A stretch of DNA of 64,000 nt, from contig NZ_LMDS01000001.1 in the NCBI RefSeq assembly GCF_001425865.1, positions 286,804 to 350,803 of the forward strand. Reading direction: 5' to 3'. The DNA comes from Rhizobacter sp. Root404. GTDB taxonomy: Bacteria > Pseudomonadota > Gammaproteobacteria > Burkholderiales > Burkholderiaceae_C. Positions 54,615-63,214 of this stretch are shown piece by piece. A model generated the notes under the pieces. The model searched no databases and was not told where the DNA came from. It worked only from the letters and a program-made list of their open reading frames with translations. A program made the translations under genes and the position numbers. Numbering within the stretch: the stretch's first letter is position 1; each line of letters opens with the position of its first letter.

Positions 54615-55520
54615 TCAGGCCTCGAGCTCGGCCAGGTTCACCGGGTGGTTCTGCCCGCCGCGGTAGGCCACCTTGGTCGCGCCGATCCGGTTGCCGAGCG
54701 CCACGCTGCGCTCCAGCGGCCAGCCCTGCTCGATGCCGTAGAGCAGCGCCGCGCGGAACGCATCGCCGCAGCCGGTCGGGTCGACGACGTTGTCGACATG
54801 GTGACCCGGCACCCGGACGCACTCGCCTTGCTGCCACAGATCGCACCCTTCGGCGCCGAGCGTGACGATGATGCCCTTCAGGTGCGATCGCGACAGGCTC
54901 GCAAGCGTCTCGCCGGTGCGCTCGCACAGCATCTGCCCCTCGTAGTCGTTGACCGCCACCCAGCTCGCCTTGGCGACGAAGTCGCGCAGATCGGCGCCGT
55001 CGAACATCGGCAGACCCTGGCCCGGATCGAAGATGAACGGGATCTTCGCCTGCGCCAGTTGTGCCGCGTGCTGCAGCATCGCGTCGCGGCCGTCCGGGGC
55101 GATGATCGCGACGCGGATGTCGGCGTCGGCCGGCACCTGGCTCAGGTGGGCCGACTGCATCGCGCCCGGATGGAACGCGGTGATCTGGTTGTTGTCGGTG
55201 TCGGTGATGATGATCGCCTGCGCGGTGTGCGTGTCCGCGATGTTGCGGACCAGCGCCGTGCTCGCGCCCCACGACTCGATCCGCCGCAGGTACTCGGCGC
55301 CGTCCGTGCCGACGGCCGCCATGATCAGCGGCTGACCGCCGAGCAGGCGGTGCGAGTAGGCGATGTTGCCGGCGCAGCCGCCGAACTCGCGGCGCAGCGT
55401 CGGCACCAGGAACGAGACGTTCAGGATGTGCAGTTGTTCGGGCAGGATCTGCTGCGCGAAGCGGCCTGGGAAGGTCGCGATCGTGTCGAAGGCGAGCGAT
55501 CCGCAAATGAGTGCCGACAT
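54615..55520 (-). CDS. PfkB-family carbohydrate/nucleoside kinase
   Basis: The 301-residue ribokinase-fold enzyme has substrate-side FGGCAGNIAYSHRLLGGQP and the ATP/anion-hole motif VDPTGCGDAFRAALLYG, with the catalytic Asp in GCGDAF. Related Burkholderiales proteins are often annotated adenosine kinase, but the substrate is not proven here. The ATG follows GGAG by seven bases. It is last in the minus-strand series accB-accC-prmA-DUF3426-pfkB, with a 59-bp gap that may carry its own promoter. Confidence 0.88.
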   Translation of the reverse strand: MSALICGSLAFDTIATFPGRFAQQILPEQLHILNVSFLVPTLRREFGGCAGNIAYSHRLLGGQPLIMAAVGTDGAEYLRRIESWGASTALVRNIADTHTAQAIIITDTDNNQITAFHPGAMQSAHLSQVPADADIRVAIIAPDGRDAMLQHAAQLAQAKIPFIFDPGQGLPMFDGADLRDFVAKASWVAVNDYEGQMLCERTGETLASLSRSHLKGIIVTLGAEGCDLWQQGECVRVPGHHVDNVVDPTGCGDAFRAALLYGIEQGWPLERSVALGNRIGATKVAYRGGQNHPVNLAELEA

Positions 55521-55579
55521 GGAAGGGCTCCGATAAGAGTGAAGAAGAAGGGTCGCGCGCCAGGGCGCGGACCGCCGGG

Positions 55580-56536
55580 TCAGGGGTAGAACACCTCGAC
55601 GGTGTAGCCGGTGACACGTGCACCGCCGGCCGAGAACTCGAGTTGCAAGGAGGCATCGGTGCCGGGCCGGATCGGCGCGGCAGCCGCGCGGAAATCCCGC
55701 GGCGTCAGCACCTTGCGCGCGACCAGCTGGCCGGTCGTGTCGGTCAGGCTCAAGTCGAGTGACGGCATCGCGACCGGAATCGCGCCGCGGTTGCGCAACA
55801 CGACCGCCAGGTGGTAGGCGTCGGGCAACGTCGACTGGGTCAAGGCCGTGCTGTCGACCGCGACATCCTCGATCCGGCGCGGCGCGGCGATCGTGCACGA
55901 CAGCGCCTCGCACCAGGACGCCAGTGCCGGTGCCGTCGCGGGCCAGCGCGCGGCGATGAAATCGCGCTGCTGGTGCATGACCTGCAGGGCGAGTCCCACG
56001 ATCAGCAGGGCGGCAGCGCCGCCGAACGCGGCGCGCATCGTGGGCGACTGCCAGCGGGCCTGGCGCTGCGCGCGCTGCACGAATTCGGGCGCCGGCTCGG
56101 CCGATGCGGCCTCGATGTCGTCGTCGAGCAGCGCGCTTTCATCGGGCGCCACGGTCAATGCCGCGCCCTCGTCCGGCGGCACGTCGCTGCCGGGCTCGGA
56201 CAGCAGGTGGGTATCGAAGCGCGCGTCCGGAAACTCGAGTCGGTCGCGCGCGCTGACTGCGGGCGCCTGGCCGGGCTCGTCGGGCGTGCGCTGCAGTTGC
56301 GCATCGATCTTGTCGCCGAGCGCCGCGTCGATGCCCGCGGCCGGTCGTGGCACTTGCGGCGGCAAGTCGATCGGCGCTTCGAGCGGGGTTTCTCGCGTCA
56401 GGTCGAACAGGCCTTCGAGCGCGTTGAACACCTCGCTGCAGCGGCCGCAGCGCACCCAGCCTTCGGACACCTTGAGCTGGTCCTGCACCACCCGAAAGAC
56501 GGTGCCGCAAGCAGTGCAGCGCGTGGCCAGGCTCAT
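55580..56536 (-). CDS. DUF3426 protein with N-terminal zinc-ribbon (MJ0042 type)
   Basis: The 318-residue product begins with a zinc ribbon, TRCTACGTVFRV...WVRCGRCSEVFNALEGLFDL (two CxxC pairs, residues 7-34), followed by a disordered acidic region, one membrane helix at about 168-190 (AAFGGAAALLIVGLALQVM), and a periplasmic DUF3426 domain (LPDAYHLAVVLRNRGAIPVAMPSLDLSLTD). The role is unknown; the pairing with prmA is common in betaproteobacteria. It starts 26 bp after the prmA stop. Confidence 0.88.
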   Translation of the reverse strand: MSLATRCTACGTVFRVVQDQLKVSEGWVRCGRCSEVFNALEGLFDLTRETPLEAPIDLPPQVPRPAAGIDAALGDKIDAQLQRTPDEPGQAPAVSARDRLEFPDARFDTHLLSEPGSDVPPDEGAALTVAPDESALLDDDIEAASAEPAPEFVQRAQRQARWQSPTMRAAFGGAAALLIVGLALQVMHQQRDFIAARWPATAPALASWCEALSCTIAAPRRIEDVAVDSTALTQSTLPDAYHLAVVLRNRGAIPVAMPSLDLSLTDTTGQLVARKVLTPRDFRAAAAPIRPGTDASLQLEFSAGGARVTGYTVEVFYP

Positions 56537-56562
56537 CGGCGGATCATCTCGCAGCGCTCGCT

Positions 56563-57465
56563 TCAGCCGGGCCGGCGCGCGGTCATCAGGATCCAGCCGT
56601 CTTCGGTGTCGCTGACTTGCAGCGCGAGCCACGGCGCGTAGGCGGTCCGGAGCGCATCCGCCTGGCGTTCCAGGATGCCGGCGAGCACCAGGTCGCCCCC
56701 CGCCGCGACGTGGGCGCAGAGCAGCGGCGCCAGCAGCGTCAGCGGCGTCGCGAGGATGTTGGCGAACACCAGCGCATACGTGCCGCTCGCCGCATCGGGC
56801 AGGCCGGCGTTCAGCGTGACGGCGTTCGCCACGGCGTTCGCGGTGGTGGATTCGACCGCCGCGGGATCGATGTCGACCGCGTCGATCCGGTCGGCGCCGT
56901 GCAGCGCCGCGCCGATCGCGAGAATGCCGGAGCCGCAGCCGTAGTCCAGCACGCGGTTCCAGCGCGCACGGCGCTCCGCGGATTGTCGCGCGGTCCAGCG
57001 CAGGCACATGCGGGTGGTCGGGTGTGTCCCGGTGCCGAACGCCAGACCCGGGTCGAGCCGGATCACGCGGGTCGCGCCGGGCGGCGGCTCGTGCCAGCTG
57101 GGCACGATCCAGAACTCGGGCGTCACGGGGACCGGCGCGAACTGCGATTGCGTCAGGCGCACCCAGTCCTGCTCGGGCACCGGCTGAATCGCCTGGACGT
57201 GGACGGCCTGCGCCCAGTCCTGCGCCAGCAGCAGCGTCGCCGCTTCGGTGGCCGCCGCGTCGTCCGGGAACAGCGCGCGCACGACCGAGCGCTGCCAGCC
57301 GGCCTTCGGAGCCGGCATGCCCGGTTCGCCGAACAAGGCGTGCTCGGCATCGGTGTCGGCGTCGGCGTCCTCGACCGAGACCGACAACGCATCCAGCTCG
57401 TCGATCAGCGCGTCGCTGACGTTCTCGACGCAGTCCTCGGGCGCGAGCAGGATCAACTCGACCAT
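56563..57465 (-). CDS. prmA: Ribosomal protein L11 methyltransferase
   Basis: PrmA trimethylates lysines and the N terminus of ribosomal protein L11. The 300-residue protein has the N-terminal substrate-recognition domain and the SAM domain with VLDYGCGSGILAIGAALHGA and DIDPAAV, preceded by LDPGLAFGTGTHPTT, the PrmA signature, and FANILATPL later. It starts two bases after the accC stop and is likely co-translated with it. Confidence 0.96.
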   Translation of the reverse strand: MVELILLAPEDCVENVSDALIDELDALSVSVEDADADTDAEHALFGEPGMPAPKAGWQRSVVRALFPDDAAATEAATLLLAQDWAQAVHVQAIQPVPEQDWVRLTQSQFAPVPVTPEFWIVPSWHEPPPGATRVIRLDPGLAFGTGTHPTTRMCLRWTARQSAERRARWNRVLDYGCGSGILAIGAALHGADRIDAVDIDPAAVESTTANAVANAVTLNAGLPDAASGTYALVFANILATPLTLLAPLLCAHVAAGGDLVLAGILERQADALRTAYAPWLALQVSDTEDGWILMTARRPG

Positions 57466-57467
57466 GG

Positions 57468-58817
57468 TCAGCGCTTGTGCTGTCCGAGCCAGCCTTCGAG
57501 GTAGTGGATGCTGGTCCCGCCCTCGATGAACTTGGCATCGACCATCAGCTCGCGGTGCAACGGGATGTTCGTCTCGATGCCCTCGACCACCATCTCCGAC
57601 AGCGCGATCCGCATCCGCGCCAGCGCCTGGTCGCGGGTGTCGCCGTGGACGATGATCTTGCCGATCATCGAGTCGTAGTTGGGCGGCACGTAGTAATTGG
57701 TGTACGCGTGGGAATCGACGCGCACGCCGGGGCCACCGGGCGGGTGCCACATCGTGATGCGGCCCGGCGACGGGGTGAACTTGTACGGGTGCTCGGCGTT
57801 TACCCGGCACTCGATCGCGTGCCCGCGCATCTGCACGTTGCGCTGCGTGAACGGCAGTTTCTCGCCGGCCGCGATGCGGATCTGCATCTGCACGATGTCG
57901 ATGCCGGTGACCAGCTCGGTCACTGGGTGCTCGACCTGCACGCGGGTGTTCATCTCGATGAAGAAGAACTCGCCGTTCTCGTACAGGAACTCGAACGTGC
58001 CGGCGCCGCGGTAGCCGATCTTCTTGCAGGCTGCCGCGCAGCGCTCGCCGATGCGCTCGATCACGCGCCGCGGAATGCCGGGCGCGGGGGCCTCCTCGAG
58101 GATCTTCTGGTGGCGCCGCTGCATCGAGCAGTCGCGCTCGCCGAGCCAGACCGCGTTCTTGTGCTCGTCGGCCAGCACCTGGATCTCGATGTGGCGCGGG
58201 TTCTCGAGGAACTTCTCCATGTACACGGCCGGGTTGCCGAACGCGGCGCCGGCTTCGGCCCGGGTCGTCTGCACCGCATGGATCAGCGCCGCTTCGGTGT
58301 GCACCACGCGCATGCCGCGCCCGCCGCCGCCGCCCGAGGCCTTGATGATCACCGGGTAGCCGACCGCGCGCGCCGCCTTGATGATCTCCTTCGGGTCTTC
58401 GGACAGCGCGCCCTCGGAGCCCGGCACGCACGGTACGCCGGACTTGATCATCGCCTGCTTGGCCGAGACCTTGTCGCCCATCACGCGGATCGACGCCGGC
58501 GTCGGCCCGATGAAGGTGAAGCCGCTGCGCTCGACGCGCTCGGCGAAGTCGGCGTTCTCGGACAGGAACCCGTAGCCCGGGTGGATCGCCTCGGCGTCGG
58601 TCACCTCGGCCGTGGAGATGATCGCCGGCATGTTGAGGTAGCTCTGCGCGGACGATGCCGGGCCGATGCACACCGCCTCGTCGGCGAGCTTCACGTACTT
58701 CGCGTCGCGGTCGGCCTCGGAATAGACGACGACCGACTTGATGCCCATCTCGCGGCACGCGCGCTGGATCCGCAAGGCGATTTCGCCGCGGTTGGCGATC
58801 AGGATCTTCTTGAACAT
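57468..58817 (-). CDS. accC: Acetyl-CoA carboxylase, biotin carboxylase subunit
   Basis: AccC carboxylates the biotin on AccB with ATP and bicarbonate, the first step of fatty-acid synthesis. The 449-residue ATP-grasp enzyme begins [24 protein letters not shown], and has the glycine loop [14 protein letters not shown], the metal/ATP residues around [16 protein letters not shown], and the C-terminal CRVNAEHP. It starts seven bases after accB and lies two bases before prmA. Confidence 0.98.
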   Translation of the reverse strand: MFKKILIANRGEIALRIQRACREMGIKSVVVYSEADRDAKYVKLADEAVCIGPASSAQSYLNMPAIISTAEVTDAEAIHPGYGFLSENADFAERVERSGFTFIGPTPASIRVMGDKVSAKQAMIKSGVPCVPGSEGALSEDPKEIIKAARAVGYPVIIKASGGGGGRGMRVVHTEAALIHAVQTTRAEAGAAFGNPAVYMEKFLENPRHIEIQVLADEHKNAVWLGERDCSMQRRHQKILEEAPAPGIPRRVIERIGERCAAACKKIGYRGAGTFEFLYENGEFFFIEMNTRVQVEHPVTELVTGIDIVQMQIRIAAGEKLPFTQRNVQMRGHAIECRVNAEHPYKFTPSPGRITMWHPPGGPGVRVDSHAYTNYYVPPNYDSMIGKIIVHGDTRDQALARMRIALSEMVVEGIETNIPLHRELMVDAKFIEGGTSIHYLEGWLGQHKR

Positions 58818-58824
58818 GGTGGCC

Positions 58825-59289
58825 TTATTCGATGATGAACAAGGGCTGCCCGAATTCCACGGCCTGGCCGTTCTCACACAGGATGCGCATGACCGTCCCG
58901 GACTTGTCGGCCTCGATCTCGTTCATGATCTTCATCGCCTCGATGATGCAGATCGGGTCGCCTTCCTTGATCGGATCGCCGACCTCGGCGAACGCCTTCG
59001 AGTTCGGGTTGGCGGCGCGGTAGAACGTACCGACCATTGGCGACTTCACCACATGCCCGGTCTCGACCGGCGCGGCCGGCACTTCGGCTGCCGAGGCCGG
59101 CGCGGCTGCGGGTGCGGCGGGGGCCGGCATCGCCATCGGCATCTGCTGCACGTACTGCATGGTGGCCGGCGCGCCAGCCGGATCGGCCTTGACGATGCGC
59201 ACCTTGCCTTCGGCCTCGGTGATCTCGAGCTCGGAAATGTTCGACTCGGAGACGAGGTCGATCAGCGTCTTCAGTTTGCGGAGGTCCAT
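58825..59289 (-). CDS. accB: Acetyl-CoA carboxylase, biotin carboxyl carrier protein
   Basis: The 154-residue carrier has an N-terminal coiled region ([23 protein letters not shown]), an Ala/Pro linker (about 52-78), and the biotinyl domain with EAMKIMNE, Lys120 being the biotin site, and the thumb segment ([15 protein letters not shown]). It is first in the accB-accC-prmA unit. The 276-bp gap 59290-59565 upstream should hold its promoter; no boxes were assigned. Confidence 0.98.
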   Translation of the reverse strand: MDLRKLKTLIDLVSESNISELEITEAEGKVRIVKADPAGAPATMQYVQQMPMAMPAPAAPAAAPASAAEVPAAPVETGHVVKSPMVGTFYRAANPNSKAFAEVGDPIKEGDPICIIEAMKIMNEIEADKSGTVMRILCENGQAVEFGQPLFIIE

Positions 59290-59565
59290 GGCGTGTGCGG
59301 TTCCTGTCGGGGCAGCTGCCGCGCGGGCAGCCGGGAGAATGAGTCGGAGGTGGCGTTGCGCCGGTTCACGGTCCGAGGGACCGGCTTCTTGCATTCATCG
59401 TGCCGCTAGGCGTCGTGATCTGTTCCTGACGAGTCACCCGGTGTAGTCGGTTCTTCCGACCCGGGTTTGCAACAACAAGGTGCGGTACTTTACGCGACTT
59501 GACTGAAATTGCGTGCAGTTGACAAGCGCTGAAAGACCAATGCCGAATTTCGCGGTCCGACGTGT

Positions 59566-60090
59566 TCACCCGACCGTCGCCGCCCAGTGCTGCAAGTCCT
59601 CGAGCGCGATGGCGCCGAGCTTTCGGTGCGCGACACGTCCGGATCGGTCGAAGACGATGCTGAACGGCAGCCCGCCGCCGCTGTTGCCTAGCCGCTTGGC
59701 CAGCACGATGCCATCGACGCCCGCCAAGCCGATGCCGAAGGAGACCGGGCGCCGGGCGAGAAACGAGACCACCGGCTCGAGATTGTCGACCGCGAGTCCG
59801 ACCACCTGCCACCCATTCTTGGCCTGCTCGCGCTGGAACTGATCGAGCATCGGCAGCTCGGCGACGCAAGGGGGGCACCAGGTGGCCCAGAAGTTCAGCA
59901 GCAGCGGGCGGCCGCGCAGGGCTTCGAACGCGAGTGGCCCGCCACCGGTCGGCCGCTCGAAGCGGGCGCGCCACAGTTCGCGCTCGGCGTCGTCGCCCGG
60001 CGCGGCGGCACGGCGCTGCCAGGCCACGCCCGCGCCGACGGCCGCGGCCGCCACGGCCACGCCGCCCAGGAGTGCGCCGCGCCGGTTCAT
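59566..60090 (-). CDS. TlpA-like thiol:disulfide oxidoreductase
   Basis: The 174-residue membrane-anchored thioredoxin-fold protein has an N-terminal anchor or Tat-like signal (RRGALLGGVAVAAAAVGAGVAW), then LLLNFWATWCPPCVAELPML with active cysteines at 72 and 75, and a cis-Pro region GGLPFSIVFD. It likely reduces periplasmic disulfides, for example in cytochrome c maturation. The ATG overlaps the stop of the upstream unknown gene (ATGA). Confidence 0.9.
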   Translation of the reverse strand: MNRRGALLGGVAVAAAAVGAGVAWQRRAAAPGDDAERELWRARFERPTGGGPLAFEALRGRPLLLNFWATWCPPCVAELPMLDQFQREQAKNGWQVVGLAVDNLEPVVSFLARRPVSFGIGLAGVDGIVLAKRLGNSGGGLPFSIVFDRSGRVAHRKLGAIALEDLQHWAATVG

Positions 60091-60689
60091 TCGGCCCCAG
60101 CCGCCATCAACTTGCGCAACGCCGCGAGATCGCCGCGCTGCGAACGGCCGCCGGCATCGGGCTTCAGTGCACCGCGCAGGTCGTCGTGGTCGAGCACGCT
60201 CAGGTGCACCGTGACGTGCTCGCCCAGGTCCGGGCAGGCATGCGCCACGCTCAGCACATCGATCGGTTCGCCGCGCGGCCCCGGTCGGCTACCGACATCG
60301 TAGTCCACGTGCCGGTCGATCAGCGCCAGCTCGGCGGCCTTGGAGTCGTCGCAGAACAGTTCGAGGTGCACGTTGTTCAGCCGGGTCGCGGTGCCGCGCC
60401 AGACCGCGCCCGTCAGGTGCGGGCGGAACTCGGCGAGGCGCTCCATCCACACCAGTGCCACGGTCCGCAGCGCAGCGAGTTCGCGCGGCTGGGTCTCGGC
60501 GCAGAAGATCGCGAGGTACTGGCGCACCTCGTCCTCGACCAGGTCGTTGCCGGGCAGTTCCGACGCCCGGGTCGATGACCGCCCGAGCGTTCGTGCGGCG
60601 CGGCGCTTGGCCGGGCCGTACTCCATGCCTTCCTCGACGACGAGGCGCGCCGCGGCGGCGGCGATCTCTTCGGTCAGCGCTGAACTCAT
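60087..60689 (-). CDS. Conserved protein of unknown function
   Basis: The 200-residue cytosolic protein has no signal, membrane segment or cysteine motif. The N-terminal third is helical and basic (EEIAAAAARLVVEEGMEYGPAKRRAARTLGRSS). The rest is a mixed domain with AVWRGTATRLNNVHLELFCDDSKAAELALIDRHVDYD, which has an acidic patch reminiscent of nucleotidyltransferase-like folds, but this is uncertain. It lies between mtgA and the TlpA-like gene, overlapping the latter by four bases. An alternative TTG start at 60707 adds six residues. Confidence 0.75.
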   Translation of the reverse strand: MSSALTEEIAAAAARLVVEEGMEYGPAKRRAARTLGRSSTRASELPGNDLVEDEVRQYLAIFCAETQPRELAALRTVALVWMERLAEFRPHLTGAVWRGTATRLNNVHLELFCDDSKAAELALIDRHVDYDVGSRPGPRGEPIDVLSVAHACPDLGEHVTVHLSVLDHDDLRGALKPDAGGRSQRGDLAALRKLMAAGAE

Positions 60690-60711
60690 GCGTGATTCTA
60701 GGAACAAGCGC

Positions 60712-61491
60712 TCAGGGCAGCTCGACCGCGCCCATCCGCGCGCTGACCGTGCCCGCCCGGCCGATCACGTAGGCCGAGCCCGGGCGCTTCTCGAAGCGCT
60801 TGGGCGCGGGCAGCATCACCGCGAGCTGCGCCGCCTGCGTGGCGCCCAGCCGGTCGGCGCCGACATGGAAGTAATGGCGCGCCGCCGCCTCGGCGCCGAA
60901 GACGCCCTCGCCCCACTCGACGTTGTTCAGGTAGATCTCCAGGATGCGCTGCTTGCTGAGCAGGCCCTCGAGCATGAAGGTGACGACGAACTCCTGCGCC
61001 TTGCGCAACAGGTTGCGTTCGCCGCCCAGGAACAGGTTCTTCGCGAGCTGCTGGGTGATCGTCGAGCCGCCGACCACCTTGGGCTGGGCGCGTGGCGGCA
61101 GCTTGACCGCCGCCGCCCTGGTCGGCGGCAGCTTTTGCAGGCGTCGGTCGAACTGTTCGTTGATCTTCTCGACCCGCGCCTCGGCCTTCTGGTTGCGCTC
61201 CCACGCCTTTTCGAGCGCGTCCCACTCGACGCCGCTGTGCTCGGCGAAGCCGGCGTCCTCCGACGCAATCACCGCGCGTTTTAGGTTCGGCGAGATGCGG
61301 GCGTAGGGTTGCCATTGCTGGCTCCAGGCGAGCGCGTGTTTCTCGGTCAGCAGCCGCCAGGCCTCGGAGCGCTGGAACGTGGTGGACTGGGGATCCACCA
61401 CGGTCATCAGCGCGACGCGGGCCAGCAGGAAGAGCTGGAACGCCAGCGCCGACAGCAGCACCAGCGCGAACAGGCGCCAGGCCGATCTCAC
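60712..61491 (-). CDS. mtgA: Monofunctional biosynthetic peptidoglycan transglycosylase
   Basis: The 259-residue GT51 enzyme polymerises lipid II into glycan strands. It has an N-terminal membrane helix (LFALVLLSALAFQLFLLARV), the catalytic Glu in ASEDAGFAEHSG, GGSTITQQLAKNLFLGGERNLLRK, and KQRILEIYLNNVEWGEGVFG. A Lys/Arg-rich insertion of about 35 residues (EARVEKINEQFDRRLQKLPP and following) separates the first two motifs. It starts with GTG overlapping the aroE stop (GTGA). Confidence 0.94.
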   Translation of the reverse strand: MRSAWRLFALVLLSALAFQLFLLARVALMTVVDPQSTTFQRSEAWRLLTEKHALAWSQQWQPYARISPNLKRAVIASEDAGFAEHSGVEWDALEKAWERNQKAEARVEKINEQFDRRLQKLPPTRAAAVKLPPRAQPKVVGGSTITQQLAKNLFLGGERNLLRKAQEFVVTFMLEGLLSKQRILEIYLNNVEWGEGVFGAEAAARHYFHVGADRLGATQAAQLAVMLPAPKRFEKRPGSAYVIGRAGTVSARMGAVELP

Positions 61492-62345
61492 GTCGCGGCG
61501 GCCTTCGCCGCGTTGCTCATGCGCTCGCGCAGGGCCGCGAGCACCGGGGCGGTGGCCGGCTGCACGCCGCGCCAGAGCTCGAACGCCGCCGCCGCCTGCT
61601 CGACCAGCATGCCGAGACCGTCGCGGCCGCGGGCGCCGTGATCCTCGGCCCAGGCCAGGAACGGTGCCGCGGCAGCGCCGTACATCATGTCGAGCGCGAG
61701 TGCGCCCGGGGCCAGCGTGACCGGCGAGACCGGTACCGCGGCGCCTTGCAGGCTGCTCGCCGAGGCGTTGATGACGACGTCGAAGTCGCGGCCGCAACCT
61801 TCCAGCGTCGCGGCGCTCAGCAAGGTCTCGGCCGCCACGGGGCGGTGCCGCTCGACCAGCGCCTTCGCCTTGTTCAGCGTGCGGTTCGCGACCACCACTT
61901 CGGCCGGGTGCGCGGCCAGCAGCGGGCCGAGGGCGCCGGCCGCCGCGCCGCCGGCGCCGATCAGCAGCACCCGCGCGCCGGCCAGCGGCACCTCGGCATT
62001 GCGCTCGATGTCGTGGACCAGGCCGATGCCGTCGGTGTTGTCGCCCAGCCAGCCGGCCGCGTCGAAGCGCAGCACGTTCGCCGCGCGGGCCAGTTCGGCA
62101 CGCGGCGTGCGCCGCGCCGCCAGTTCGAACGCGTGGAACTTGAACGGCACGGTGATGTTGCAGCCCTTGGCGCCGCCATCGGCCAGCGCGCGGATCGCGG
62201 TGACGAAGCCGTCGAGCGGGATCAGCTGGCGCCCGTATTCCATCGCCTGCCCGGTCTGGCGCGCGAACTCGCTCTGGATGAACGGCGACTGGCTGTGCTC
62301 CACCGGGTTGCCGGCGACGACGTACTTGTCCATGGGGAAACTCAA
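61488..62345 (-). CDS. aroE: Shikimate dehydrogenase (NADP+)
   Basis: AroE reduces 3-dehydroshikimate in the aromatic amino-acid pathway. The 285-residue enzyme has the substrate site NPVEHSQSPFI, catalytic Lys69 in NITVPFK and Asp105 in GDNTDG, and the NADP loop VLLIGAGGAAAGAL with the NRTLNKA motif. The first ATG overlaps the tonB stop (ATGA); the internal ATG four codons on is also possible. Confidence 0.96.
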   Translation of the reverse strand: MSFPMDKYVVAGNPVEHSQSPFIQSEFARQTGQAMEYGRQLIPLDGFVTAIRALADGGAKGCNITVPFKFHAFELAARRTPRAELARAANVLRFDAAGWLGDNTDGIGLVHDIERNAEVPLAGARVLLIGAGGAAAGALGPLLAAHPAEVVVANRTLNKAKALVERHRPVAAETLLSAATLEGCGRDFDVVINASASSLQGAAVPVSPVTLAPGALALDMMYGAAAAPFLAWAEDHGARGRDGLGMLVEQAAAAFELWRGVQPATAPVLAALRERMSNAAKAAAT

Positions 62346-63202
62346 TTCGACGGGGTGGCGCTGAGCGTGGTCTCGAGACCCTCTTCGCGCGTGAACTTGA
62401 AGCGTGAGGTGATCACGAGCTGGTCGGCACGCATGCGCATCGCTGCGTTGAACGGCCCGAACGGCGCCGCTGCGCGCACGATCGCGATGGCGCGGCGATC
62501 GAGCACGCGTGACTTGGAAGGTCGCACCACCTCGGTGTCGACGACGCGCCCTTCGGTGTCCACCGTCACGTTCATCGTCAGTTCGCCATACAGCTTCTTG
62601 CCCTGGTTCTCGGGGAAGTTGCGGGTGCCGCGCTCCTCGATCTTGCGGCGCAGCGCGTCGTAGTACAGCGCATAGACCTCTTCGCGGGTCGCGGGGCTGA
62701 TGTAGCGCTTCTTCGGGCGCGCGTTCTCCTCGTTGACGCGCTTCTCGATCTCCGCGAGCAACTGCACCAGCTGGCGCCGCCGTTCTTCCTGCGCCGCCTC
62801 GTCCGGGTTGCCCTGCTCGCGCTGCGGGTCGGGCGCCGGCAGCAGCGCGAGCTCGCGGCGTATCTGCGCGAGCAGTTGCTGCTGCGTCTCCTGCAACTGC
62901 TCGATGCGCTTGCGTGCCTCCTCGTTCGAGTCGCCCACCTCGACCAGCGCCGACGGCGGCAGCGGGGAGGTGGCGCGCCCCGCCTCGGCCTCGCCGCCGC
63001 CGGCCAGCGCGGCCTGCGCGATCGCCTGCGCCTTCTCCGGAGGCTCGCCCGAGCGCGAGTTGACCAGGATCACCTCGAGCGGCGTGTCCTGGAAGATGCG
63101 GTTGAAGCCCTCCGGATCGACGATGCGCACCGTCAGCAGCGCCGCATGCAGACCGAACGAGACGATCAACGCGAGTTGCAGGGTCGAGAGCTTGCGCAGC
63201 AT
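62342..63202 (-). CDS. tonB: TonB-family energy-transducing protein
   Basis: The 286-residue protein has an N-terminal membrane anchor (LQLALIVSFGLHAALLTVRIV), a charged, partly coiled periplasmic spacer (SNEEARKRIEQLQETQQQLLAQIRREL), and a C-terminal TonB domain (YGELTMNVTVDTEGRVVDTEVVRPSKSRVLDRRAIAIVRAAAPFGPF). It would carry proton-motive energy to an outer-membrane receptor or act in envelope stability, as TolA-like spacers do. No exbB or exbD is adjacent. It lies 12 bp after the RNase gene. Confidence 0.9.
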   Translation of the reverse strand: MLRKLSTLQLALIVSFGLHAALLTVRIVDPEGFNRIFQDTPLEVILVNSRSGEPPEKAQAIAQAALAGGGEAEAGRATSPLPPSALVEVGDSNEEARKRIEQLQETQQQLLAQIRRELALLPAPDPQREQGNPDEAAQEERRRQLVQLLAEIEKRVNEENARPKKRYISPATREEVYALYYDALRRKIEERGTRNFPENQGKKLYGELTMNVTVDTEGRVVDTEVVRPSKSRVLDRRAIAIVRAAAPFGPFNAAMRMRADQLVITSRFKFTREEGLETTLSATPSN

Positions 63203-63214
63203 CGGCGGGGTGGG

